Shown in pieces: positions 1 through 7,388 of a DNA stretch of 42,059 nt. The notes under the pieces were generated by a model. It had not been told where the DNA came from. It saw only the letters and a program-made list of their open reading frames with translations, and ran no database searches. Source of the stretch: a virus. A program made the position numbers and the translations under genes. The DNA lies in the IMG/VR virus record IMGVR_UViG_3300025131_005563, positions 1 to 42,059 of that record. One strand, given 5' to 3'. Within the stretch, counting starts at the first letter, position 1. Each line of letters opens with the position of its first letter.

Positions 1-152
1 ATTTACATTTTGATATTGAGATAGAGAAAGAGAATTTTACGAATCATAATCATTATAGTTATTATTACGATGAAAAAAGTATTCAAAAGGTTATAGAATT
101 ATCCTCAAAAGATATAGAAGTATATAGTTATAGTTATGAGGAATATAAATAA
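1..152 (+). CDS. C-terminal fragment of a probable sulfotransferase (5' end outside window)
   Basis: An open frame enters from the left edge (first full codon at 3) and ends at TAA 150-152, giving 49 residues. The fragment has an N-H-N-H-Y-x-x-Y-Y-D stretch followed by an acidic helix ending near DIEVYSYSYEE. Sulfotransferase family 2 proteins characteristically end with NK...HYxxYYxxE...V...KDIExFGY, so the fragment fits the end of such an enzyme. A second family member lies at 11782-12357. The PAPS-binding motifs would be upstream of the window and cannot be checked. The last codons contain a TATAAATA box. Coding status is likely; the family call is moderate because only the tail is visible. 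Confidence 0.6.
   Translation, partial: LHFDIEIEKENFTNHNHYSYYYDEKSIQKVIELSSKDIEVYSYSYEEYK
144..151 (+). promoter_or_regulatory. T4-type late promoter-like box TATAAATA
   Basis: An exact match to the T4 late-promoter -10 consensus TATAAATA lies inside the last codons of the upstream fragment, 58 nt before the fibre start at 209. T4 late promoters need no -35 box and are read by the gp55/gp33 system. In an AT-rich genome an exact octamer can arise by chance, so position is the main support. Confidence 0.4.
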
Positions 153-157
153 TGGTT

Positions 158-173
158 ATTGATATTTATCAAT
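158..173. other. Perfect short inverted repeat upstream of the fibre gene
   Basis: ATTGATA-TT-TATCAAT forms two perfect 7-bp arms around 2 nt in the gap before the fibre gene. It overlaps the TATTTAT motif at 163-176. It could be an operator-like palindrome or an mRNA hairpin. No T-run follows, so it is not a typical intrinsic terminator. Confidence 0.35.
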
Positions 174-176
174 GTA
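163..176 (+). promoter_or_regulatory. Shared intergenic motif, copy 1 (TATTTAT-CAAT-GTA)
   Basis: TATTTAT, four bases, then GTA, starting 46 nt before the ATG at 209. The same arrangement occurs in the other three non-coding gaps of 50 nt or more (2865, 27389, 38446). It is a candidate phage promoter or transcript-leader element. The start codon it serves also has an AAGG Shine-Dalgarno site further down. Confidence 0.4.
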
Positions 177-208
177 TAGTATTTCCGAAAAATTAAGGCG
201 CAAAATTT

Positions 209-2365
209 ATGAATAAACATACTTTATTTAATACATTATTGAATGAAATAACATCAAGTAATTCGTCCTGGCCATCACAAAATGTAGGTGTTATGGTTAG
301 TTTTGATTATACCACAACAACGATGGCATCTTATGGATATGCAGACCCTGTTGCAGGAACTATATTTGAGAGTGGTAGAGGAGAATCGGAAACAGCAATT
401 ACACCTGCAATGAGACCCGCAGAAGACCACGAACATAAGCTTTATGAAATGAATTCAAATCCATATCATTGGATTAATTCAGCTTCTTTTTATGGTTTTT
501 ATGATAGAATTACAACTTATGTTAGTGAAAGTAATTATGATAATGTTGTATTATTAAAACACGTACGACCTGAAGGTCAAAATCCAAAAGAAGAAGCCGT
601 AACATTGTTTAGTCAAAGTCTTGCAACAAAAGATATTAGTTTAGAGGAAGTTGATTATACATTTTATACAAATACTCATTTAACAGCAGCAAATTCAGGA
701 AGTTTCTATGTATTTCAAGAATCTCCTTACAAACTTGCAAGTGGACTATCACATATCGTTAGTGGTAGTTTTGAAAAAACTGAATTCCGTAGGATTTTGG
801 CATCATCTTCAGTTTCTTCATCATTAATACCACTTTGGGATTCTGATAATCCTACTACAAATGTTTGGGGTCCTGATTATGTTATTAAAAATAATTCAAC
901 TGATAACTCAATGGCCATTGGTGGTCAAATAATTAAAAATTATAGACATACTGGTAGTAATGAGGTAGTGGATACTTACGCCAGTTATACTGGAAATCAA
1001 TATGTTATAGAAGAATTTGTTCTACCTGAGTTTGTATCTGCAAGTTTAGCTTCTGCATCTTCTGCTGCATTTGTTGATAAACTTGATATACCATATGGTA
1101 CGGCAACTTATTTAACAACACCAACGAAAAATATTTTACTAAGAGATGACTGGAGTGGTGGACTTGGTTTAGCGAGAACAAATAGAGTTAAAATGAGTTC
1201 AGATGGTAGTACTTGGAAACAAATATCAACACACCTTTCACGAGTAGTTCCTTCTGGATCATTAGTTAAAACACCAACTGGAACAACGGCAATTATGAAT
1301 GTAGACATTGGTGATACAATTACCTCTTATTTACCCGTTTCACATTCTACTGAAGATTTTGGTTATTTAGATTATTCAACAAATACATTGAGTGGTTCTA
1401 CCGCAGGTACTTCAGAAGTAGTGAATATTACATATGGTAGAGAGTTTACTTATACACAAATTTTTTATGAAGTGGACGGAGATGAGATAATGGTTCGTGT
1501 ATCTACAGAACATGCAAATCTTTTCATAAAAGATGTTGATACTAATTTATGGGGATGGAAAACACCACCATTTTTGAAGGTTGGTGATAAGATGTTGAAC
1601 GCGACTGAACAAGAACTTGAAATCACAAGAATGCTTGAGAGTGTTACGGTAAATGAAGAATATTATGCATTAGATGTTGAGGATACGGATACTTATTTTG
1701 TTGATGGTATATTGATTCATAATGGTAATAAAAAAGGCACTGGATCAGATGGTTCTTATACTTTAAATTACAAAGGAACTGGATGGAGTGGTACGATTCA
1801 ACATAGAGTTTACTCACGTGATGCAAGTTGGGGAGCAAGACAAATATGGGCTAGCGAGGGTGGTGCATTTTGGAACATTCCCAATAATACTTGGAGAACC
1901 TATACTTCCACATACACAACCAACAATGATGGTACAGGAGGCGGATTTGCATCCACAGTTGATGGTGGAAGCTATGATAATGTTGTGGTTTACAGTTATC
2001 ATGGTAATGGATATGCAGATGGTAGTTGGAGTTGGAGTGGTACAATAGCTTATGCTAACAATTGGGGGCCAGCAAGCTATACTGCATACTTTGGTCATTA
2101 TACAAGTGCAGGTACTTCAACATTAACTACAACTTTTAGTAGTGATTACAGAGCAAAAACAGATATGGATTGGATTGGTAAATCTAAATCTGGTCTTAAT
2201 ATTTATGAGTTCTCATATAATTGGGATAAAGATATTCGTTATCAAGGAGTTGTTGCACAAGAACTTTTAAATACTAAATATGAAGATAGTGTGGTTCAAA
2301 TGACTGATGGATATTTAGGTGTAGATTATAGTAAATTGGATGTAGATTTCAAACAGGTTACTTAA
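209..2365 (+). CDS. Tail fibre-like protein with degenerate Hint domain and S74 chaperone domain
   Basis: 718-residue structural-type protein. Residues 1-345 are Ser/Thr/Tyr-rich beta-type sequence with no family I can name. Residues 346-505 look like a Hint (intein/BIL) domain: GSLVKT at 350-355, the DIGD turn at 366-369, S432-x-x-H435 as block B, LKVGD at 456-460, and a C-terminal TYFVDGILIHNG with His504-Asn505 followed by Gly506. The position expected for the N-terminal Cys nucleophile is Val346, so full splicing looks impossible, but Asn505 cyclisation could still cut. Residues 506-640 are Gly/Ser/Trp-rich, tip-like. Residues 645-718 match the S74 intramolecular chaperone: S645-D-Y-R-A-K650 gives the Ser-Lys dyad, then GVVAQEL and GYLGVDYSKL. 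S74 proteins trimerise a fibre and then cleave themselves. An AAGG ribosome site precedes the ATG. The exact virion location is inference. Confidence 0.8.
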   Translation: MNKHTLFNTLLNEITSSNSSWPSQNVGVMVSFDYTTTTMASYGYADPVAGTIFESGRGESETAITPAMRPAEDHEHKLYEMNSNPYHWINSASFYGFYDRITTYVSESNYDNVVLLKHVRPEGQNPKEEAVTLFSQSLATKDISLEEVDYTFYTNTHLTAANSGSFYVFQESPYKLASGLSHIVSGSFEKTEFRRILASSSVSSSLIPLWDSDNPTTNVWGPDYVIKNNSTDNSMAIGGQIIKNYRHTGSNEVVDTYASYTGNQYVIEEFVLPEFVSASLASASSAAFVDKLDIPYGTATYLTTPTKNILLRDDWSGGLGLARTNRVKMSSDGSTWKQISTHLSRVVPSGSLVKTPTGTTAIMNVDIGDTITSYLPVSHSTEDFGYLDYSTNTLSGSTAGTSEVVNITYGREFTYTQIFYEVDGDEIMVRVSTEHANLFIKDVDTNLWGWKTPPFLKVGDKMLNATEQELEITRMLESVTVNEEYYALDVEDTDTYFVDGILIHNGNKKGTGSDGSYTLNYKGTGWSGTIQHRVYSRDASWGARQIWASEGGAFWNIPNNTWRTYTSTYTTNNDGTGGGFASTVDGGSYDNVVVYSYHGNGYADGSWSWSGTIAYANNWGPASYTAYFGHYTSAGTSTLTTTFSSDYRAKTDMDWIGKSKSGLNIYEFSYNWDKDIRYQGVVAQELLNTKYEDSVVQMTDGYLGVDYSKLDVDFKQVT

Positions 2366-2835
2366 TGGAAACAAAATGGTGTAAAATGCATTGTGATATG
2401 CAATTATACACAAAACAATCAGTTATAACCAACAATGTATATTGTGTAAGTGATATTAATAACTTTCCAAAAGAACAAATACAAATTGCATTAGATAATT
2501 TTGAAAAAAAATACAATTGGACACAATGGACGATTGAAGATGCAGAAAAGAGATTTAGAGAGAAATGGAATTTATATTTAATTGAAACTGAAGATTCATC
2601 TATTATTGGATGGGTTTGGGTTTCTTTTGAGGGAGAAGTCTTAAATGCACATTCCAATCATGATTTCAAAGAGTATTTTAGCGACAAAGAAGATATTACA
2701 GATATTATGGGTGCTTTTATGATGAATTACTCAAAGGACTTGGGTTATAAAAAATTATTTGCAAAAATAGAAGATTGGAATAGACCAAGTTTAGAATGGG
2801 CAATTAGACATACTTGGGTTTATGATGAGGACTAA
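2365..2835 (+). CDS. GNAT-like N-acetyltransferase (tentative)
   Basis: 156 residues, starting at an ATG that shares one base with the fibre stop (TAATG), with a CAGG site 7 nt upstream. The last 40 residues (MMNYSKDLGYKKLFAKI, then N139-R-P-S and an aromatic end) follow the pattern of a GNAT acyl-CoA-binding helix, beta strand and final Asn-x-x-Ser helix. A clear (R/Q)xxGx(G/A) pyrophosphate loop is not visible, so this is a family-level guess. In this neighbourhood such an enzyme could acetylate an amino-sugar or a protein. It is the first gene of the island, and a 71-nt gap with a motif and hairpin follows it. Confidence 0.45.
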   Translation: METKWCKMHCDMQLYTKQSVITNNVYCVSDINNFPKEQIQIALDNFEKKYNWTQWTIEDAEKRFREKWNLYLIETEDSSIIGWVWVSFEGEVLNAHSNHDFKEYFSDKEDITDIMGAFMMNYSKDLGYKKLFAKIEDWNRPSLEWAIRHTWVYDED

Positions 2836-2860
2836 ATAAAGTTTAATTTGAAAATTTAAA

Positions 2861-2879
2861 TGTCTATTTATAATAGACA
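2861..2879. other. Perfect 8-bp hairpin in the 2836-2906 gap
   Basis: TGTCTATT and AATAGACA are perfect complementary arms around a 3-nt TAT loop. The hairpin contains the shared TATTTAT motif. There is no downstream T-tract, so termination is doubtful; an operator, a promoter-overlapping palindrome or an mRNA-stabilising hairpin are equally possible. Confidence 0.4.
2865..2878 (+). promoter_or_regulatory. Shared intergenic motif, copy 2 (TATTTAT-AATA-GAC)
   Basis: TATTTAT starts 42 nt before the ATG at 2907. The downstream trinucleotide is GAC rather than GTA. A sigma70-like reading is also possible here: TTGAAA at 2848-2853 and TATAAT at 2869-2874, with a short 15-nt spacer. Either reading would make this the start of the transcript for the island genes that follow. 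Confidence 0.4.
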
Positions 2880-2906
2880 AGTTATATAACAATAAGGAGT
2901 TATAAT

Positions 2907-3095
2907 ATGGCAGATAAAACTACACAATTATTAGAAGAACGCAAAGTAAAAGCATTAGAAAAAATAGCTAATGTTTTGGATGCGTTAACACTTTGGTTTG
3001 AAGATATCGAAAAAGCCGAATGGGGTGATAGACTTGAATGGTACTTATCAGAGTACTATAATAAATATGTAGCCGAAAAAACTGAAGAAGAGTAA
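2907..3095 (+). CDS. Small acidic/helical protein of unknown function
   Basis: 62 residues with a strong AAGGAG site upstream of the ATG. The sequence is charged and probably helical (repeated Glu/Lys heptads in residues 5-35, then a Trp/Tyr-rich segment WGDRLEWYLSEYYNKY). No signal peptide or membrane segment is visible. It is the first gene after the gap with the candidate promoter. Its stop shares one base with the next start (TAATG), so it is probably co-translated with the GT7-LamG protein. I do not recognise a family. Confidence 0.75.
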   Translation: MADKTTQLLEERKVKALEKIANVLDALTLWFEDIEKAEWGDRLEWYLSEYYNKYVAEKTEEE

Positions 3096-4516
3096 TGAAA
3101 CTTGGTGTAATTGTCCCGTATCGTAAACGGCCAACACATCTTAGAAGATTTCGTGAATCTATTGAATCGTATTTAAAAGGCCAAGATTATGAATTAATCG
3201 TAGTTGAGCAAGCAGATGATTTACCATTTAATCGTGGTAAATTATTAAACATAGGGTTTAGAACTGCGTTAAGAAAACAATGTGATTATGTTGTGTTTCA
3301 TGATATTGATATGCTGCCAATTGATGTGGATTATTCTTATTCGGAAGTTCCACTTCATCTTGCAACAAATTTTACTAATTCCAAAAGAGAAATATTTGAT
3401 ACTTACTTTGGTGGAGTAACTTTATTTCCAGTAGATTTATTCAAAAGAGTAAATGGATACTCTAATGAATATTGGGGATGGGGATTTGAAGATGATGATT
3501 TACTTTTACGATTAACCGAACAAAATGTATTTACTGATTTTGATATTTATGAAGTACCAAAAGAAAATACTGCAGGTTTATATATACATGGAGATGAAAG
3601 TTATATAGAATGTAAAAATATGATTGACATTCATGAAGATTTTACTATTCATTGTACTTTTAAACCAGATGAAATAATACCTGATTATGATAAGTCGTTT
3701 GATGAAATGTGCGTATTTAGTATTCCAGGCTGGGATACAACGATATGTTACAATTCATTTAATCGTTATAAATTTGAGTGTTGGGATATTGGTAAAGAGT
3801 GTCATCAAATCACTTCCGATTATAGTTATCCAAGATTAACAAAAATTACCGTAACATATAGTAAATCAAATCGTATGTTAAAAATGTATCAAGATGGTAA
3901 GTTGGTTGGAAAGAAAACAATAACAAGAAAAATATTTAATTCTCATCAAGAAAATTTCTATATTGGTATAGCATCAGTTGAAAGAGAAGATGATAGAAAA
4001 AGTTTTCGTGGATTCGTTAGTGATTTTGCATATTGGAATAAATCATTGGCAAAAAACGAAGTAAAAGAACTTCATGATAGTTTTGGTATGAGTTATTTAT
4101 GTGATATGAATCAATACAATAGTTCAAATAACTTAAAGATTTATTATGATTTCAAACATATTAAATTAAATAATTCTTATCAATATGAAAAAGGTAAAGT
4201 AGTTAATTTAGTAAATCAACGACATTTTGGAACACTATATAATTCAATTCCAAAATTACAAAAAGAATTAGAACAAAAAAGAATATCTATTCCTGTCAGA
4301 AGAAGCAGTAAGTTTAAAATGATAAAACACACACCAGAAGGTTATTTGGAAGGTGGTTGGAAAACAGAATCTACAAGATTGAATCAAATACGGTTTTATA
4401 ATCAAATATTAGAAAACAAATCTAATCTTACATCAGATGGACTTACTACACTTAAATTTAAAACAATTTCAAAAACAAATCAAGAAAAATATACATTTAT
4501 TTCGGTGGAGTTATGA
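3095..4516 (+). CDS. GT7 (beta-1,4-galactosyltransferase-like) with an inserted LamG-like domain, copy 1
   Basis: 473 residues. The N-terminal part (1-~155) has the hallmarks of family GT7: VPYRKR at the start, FNRGKLLNIGF near 45-55, the metal-binding H69-D-I-D72 motif and W127-GWGFEDDDL-136. The family's Mn-binding M-x-x-H appears only at M409-I-K-H412, followed by RLNQIRFYNQ and a C-terminal TSDGL-x-x-LKF...YTFISVEL like the end of animal B4GALT enzymes. Between them, residues ~160-395 have a LamG/concanavalin-like pattern (FTIHCTF, QDGKLVGKK, FYIGIAS, GFVSDFAYWNKSL). So a carbohydrate-binding-type domain sits inside the catalytic domain. It probably transfers a hexose from a UDP-sugar; donor and acceptor are unknown. 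It overlaps the next gene by 4 nt. Confidence 0.8.
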   Translation: MKLGVIVPYRKRPTHLRRFRESIESYLKGQDYELIVVEQADDLPFNRGKLLNIGFRTALRKQCDYVVFHDIDMLPIDVDYSYSEVPLHLATNFTNSKREIFDTYFGGVTLFPVDLFKRVNGYSNEYWGWGFEDDDLLLRLTEQNVFTDFDIYEVPKENTAGLYIHGDESYIECKNMIDIHEDFTIHCTFKPDEIIPDYDKSFDEMCVFSIPGWDTTICYNSFNRYKFECWDIGKECHQITSDYSYPRLTKITVTYSKSNRMLKMYQDGKLVGKKTITRKIFNSHQENFYIGIASVEREDDRKSFRGFVSDFAYWNKSLAKNEVKELHDSFGMSYLCDMNQYNSSNNLKIYYDFKHIKLNNSYQYEKGKVVNLVNQRHFGTLYNSIPKLQKELEQKRISIPVRRSSKFKMIKHTPEGYLEGGWKTESTRLNQIRFYNQILENKSNLTSDGLTTLKFKTISKTNQEKYTFISVEL

Positions 4517-5934
4517 AGTTAGGTATTTGTATTCCATATAGAGATATTGGTGATGGTGTTAGAAAAAAACATTTAGATACTTTGATACCACACTTAGAAA
4601 AGTTTCTTGGTGAGAAAGGTATAGAGTTTAGATGTTATATTGGACACCAAGTTGACGAAAATAAGTTTAACCGAAGTGGTACGAAGAATGTTGCATTTCT
4701 TGCAGCTAAAGAAGATGGGTGTGATTATGTATGTTTTCATGATGTAGATATGTTACCACAAGATGATTGTGATTACTCACATCCTGGTGATACACCTAAA
4801 CATATTGCAACTTGGTTATCTCAATGGGATAATACATTAAGAGATATACATTATTTTGGTGGAGTAGTGATATTCACTATAGAACAATTTGAAAAAGTTA
4901 ACGGATATTCAGCAGATTATTGGGGTTGGGGATTTGAAGATGATGATTTGTTTTGGAGATGTATAAGAAAAGGATATTTTAAACCAGAATATATTGAATC
5001 TCCAGGAAGTACAAAAGTTTTACAATTTGATGGAGTGGAAACACACATTAAAATTCCAATCACAAATAGTATAATGAATATACCAAATAAATCTTGTGAG
5101 ATAGAAGCAATTGTACATTCAGAAATAGAAAGTGAAGATAAAGAATTTTTAATTGGTAATGAAGTAGGACATTTAAAATATCCAATAGTATCCAGAAAAG
5201 GTTGGGATTTCGATATATCGTATAATAACTCTAAAGCATTTTCTTATTGTTTATGGGGAGTTAAAAATGAATTAAATTATGGTTGGATGATGAGATATCC
5301 AAATCAATGGAGTAAAGTTAATTTCAAAGTTGATACTCGAATGCAAGAAAGAACAATTACTATTAATGATGAGTTGTATGATGAGAAGTTTGGCCCACAA
5401 AAATCAATATTACCATTTGAGGGTAGATTGAAACGATATGGAACTACACCATTTTATATTGGAAAGAATCCACCAAATAGATATGATCCTATGAGAGATA
5501 GAAATCGTCCATTTAAAGGTAAGATGTATTCGATAAAAATGTGGAATTATAAAAATGAATTAGTATTACATTATGATATGAGTAAGTCTTGGAGAAGAGA
5601 TAAATTATTAGATTTAAGTGGTAATGAAAATCATGGTGAATTAATACTTGGTAAAGGAAGAATTACCAAAGATAATGTACAGATAGCAAAAACAATTACA
5701 CCCGATAGAAGATATGGTACGATGGAATGTATGTATCATGATGATGAGGGTATAGTTAATCAGAGTTTTGCAGGAGACCCTGAACAAACTTCTGTAAATG
5801 AAATATTTTATAAGAAAGAAATGCAAAAAGAAAAAGTTAATATAGAAGAAAATGGTTTAAGTGAAATGAAATACAAAATAGTATCTAAAGATAATATTTA
5901 TAATAGACATAAGTTAATTAATGTGAGGTTTTGA
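4513..5934 (+). CDS. GT7 (beta-1,4-galactosyltransferase-like) with an inserted LamG-like domain, copy 2
   Basis: A tandem paralogue of the previous gene, also 473 residues, starting in an ATGA overlap. It keeps the GT7 signatures: IPYRDIG at the N-terminus, FNRSGTKN near 52, H76-D-V-D79-M, and W137-GWGFEDDDL-146. The M-x-H metal-loop equivalent is M407-Y-H409, and the protein ends NGL-x-x-MKYKIVSKDN...LINVRF. Residues ~165-395 form the LamG-like insertion, with STKVLQFDGVETHIKI, FYIGKNPPN and YSIKMWNYKNELVLHYDM, plus a LDLSGNENHGEL stretch typical of LamG_3-type domains. Divergence from copy 1 is high, so the duplication is old or the copies were acquired separately. It may act on a different acceptor. 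Activity is inferred from motifs only. Confidence 0.8.
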   Translation: MKLGICIPYRDIGDGVRKKHLDTLIPHLEKFLGEKGIEFRCYIGHQVDENKFNRSGTKNVAFLAAKEDGCDYVCFHDVDMLPQDDCDYSHPGDTPKHIATWLSQWDNTLRDIHYFGGVVIFTIEQFEKVNGYSADYWGWGFEDDDLFWRCIRKGYFKPEYIESPGSTKVLQFDGVETHIKIPITNSIMNIPNKSCEIEAIVHSEIESEDKEFLIGNEVGHLKYPIVSRKGWDFDISYNNSKAFSYCLWGVKNELNYGWMMRYPNQWSKVNFKVDTRMQERTITINDELYDEKFGPQKSILPFEGRLKRYGTTPFYIGKNPPNRYDPMRDRNRPFKGKMYSIKMWNYKNELVLHYDMSKSWRRDKLLDLSGNENHGELILGKGRITKDNVQIAKTITPDRRYGTMECMYHDDEGIVNQSFAGDPEQTSVNEIFYKKEMQKEKVNIEENGLSEMKYKIVSKDNIYNRHKLINVRF

Positions 5935-7388
5935 TGGCAGATAAAGAAAAAGGTTATAAAACGAGAACCTATTTAGAAAAAGATGCACCACATCTTGTTG
6001 AGACCAAGACTAAGTTAGATAAGGTTGGTAAAGGTATGTGTTTAGCAAAATGGACACAATCAACAATCCATTTGCAACTTGGTCATACGCATAGTTGCCA
6101 TCACCCAAGAACTCACAAAATTTCAACAAAAGAGATTGCACGAAATCCAAGTGCACTACACAATACTCAATATAAAAAACTTCGTAGAAGAGAGATGTTA
6201 AATGATAAACGACCACCCGAATGTGAGTATTGTTGGAATGTAGAAGATAGTTCAGAGAGATTTAGTGATAGAGTATTTAAATCAAGTGAGAGTTGGAGTT
6301 TACCACATTACGATGAAATTGTAAATGCAGATTGGAGAGAGGATTTTAATCCAAGATATGTAGAGGTTGCTTTTTCAAATGCTTGTAATCAAAAATGTAG
6401 TTATTGTGGGCCAGCATTTTCATCTACTTGGATGGATGAGATAAACAATCATGGTGGTTACAAAACTACTACAGGGTTTAATGACCCAAGAGGTTTAGTT
6501 GCAGAAAGTAAAGTTCCAATTCCACATAGAGATTATAATCCATATGTAGGGGCATTTTGGAAATGGTGGCCAGATTTGTATCAAGATTTACACACATTTA
6601 GAATTACAGGTGGAGAACCATTATTAGCAAAAGATACATTTAAGGTATTAGATTATATCATAGAACATCCTAATCCAAATCGTAATTTAAGTTTTGCAGT
6701 CAATTCAAATTTAGGTGGACCACCACAATTAATTGATAACTTTTTAGAAAAGATGAAACGAATCGAAGATGAGGATAGAGTAAGAGAGTTTATTTTTTTT
6801 ACATCAGTTGATACCTGGGGAGAACAAGCAGAATATGTTCGTAATGGATTAGATTTTAATTATTTTTGGGATAATTGTCATAAAGTATTAACTACATTAC
6901 AAAGATGTAATTTAACATTTATGTCAACATATAATGCATTATCAGTTCCAAGTTATAAAAAACTTATCAATGGAGTTTATAAATTAAAAGAAGATTACTC
7001 ATCATTAGATAGATATTGGAATTCAGCAACATTTTTAGATTCAAGTTATCTTAGATATCCACAACATCAGACAGTCCAAGTTTTACCAATGAAGTGGTCA
7101 ACAGAAATATTACAACAAGCACAATTACTCGATTATTATGCATTACCAGTATTTGAACATATGTACACAGGTTACTCGGATATTGAGATTCAAAAAGTTA
7201 AGAGAATATATGATTGGATGTTATCAAGGAATTTTACTAAATTGAGAGATGATGAAGTATTAAAAAGAAATAGACATGATTTTGGTATATTTTTTAAAGA
7301 ACATGATAAAAGAAGAAGAACAGATTTTTGTAAAGTATTTCCTGAGTTAGCTGATTTTTATCACAAATGTTTGGAGATTAAGTTATGA
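5934..7388 (+). CDS. Radical SAM protein with N-terminal twitch-type Fe-S domain
   Basis: 484 residues from the ATG at 5934, which overlaps the previous stop in TGATG. The core cluster motif is C151-NQK-C155-SY-C158 (CxxxCxxC), preceded by a YVEVAFSNA strand and followed by a TGGEPLL motif. Ahead of it, residues 36-100 hold C36-x13-G50-x4-C55 and C97-EY-C100, the spacing of a SPASM/twitch auxiliary cluster. That domain normally lies C-terminal to the radical SAM barrel, so here the order is reversed; N-terminal-twitch radical SAM proteins are a recognised group. The reaction is unknown, but most relatives modify peptides or small metabolites. Its place between GT7-LamG and LamG genes suggests a carbohydrate or protein-modification role (inference). 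Confidence 0.85.
   Translation: MADKEKGYKTRTYLEKDAPHLVETKTKLDKVGKGMCLAKWTQSTIHLQLGHTHSCHHPRTHKISTKEIARNPSALHNTQYKKLRRREMLNDKRPPECEYCWNVEDSSERFSDRVFKSSESWSLPHYDEIVNADWREDFNPRYVEVAFSNACNQKCSYCGPAFSSTWMDEINNHGGYKTTTGFNDPRGLVAESKVPIPHRDYNPYVGAFWKWWPDLYQDLHTFRITGGEPLLAKDTFKVLDYIIEHPNPNRNLSFAVNSNLGGPPQLIDNFLEKMKRIEDEDRVREFIFFTSVDTWGEQAEYVRNGLDFNYFWDNCHKVLTTLQRCNLTFMSTYNALSVPSYKKLINGVYKLKEDYSSLDRYWNSATFLDSSYLRYPQHQTVQVLPMKWSTEILQQAQLLDYYALPVFEHMYTGYSDIEIQKVKRIYDWMLSRNFTKLRDDEVLKRNRHDFGIFFKEHDKRRRTDFCKVFPELADFYHKCLEIKL

Noticed and set aside
1108-1308. Reverse-strand open frames across the fibre gene and elsewhere
   Set aside because: They lie wholly inside strong + strand genes, have no ribosome sites and have low-complexity translations typical of antisense shadow frames in AT-rich DNA.
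1244-1726. A functional splicing intein
   Set aside because: No Cys/Ser at the N-terminal splice site (Val346), Gly instead of Cys/Ser/Thr after Asn505, and no homing endonuclease. Only a degenerate Hint domain can be supported.
1788-2048. A second + strand frame inside the Gly-rich end of the fibre gene
   Set aside because: Met/Val/Gln-rich translation, no ribosome site, and the overlapping fibre frame has a clear S74 domain downstream.
2861-2879. Intrinsic terminator
   Set aside because: The stem is AT-rich with no T-tract after it; left as a hairpin/palindrome.
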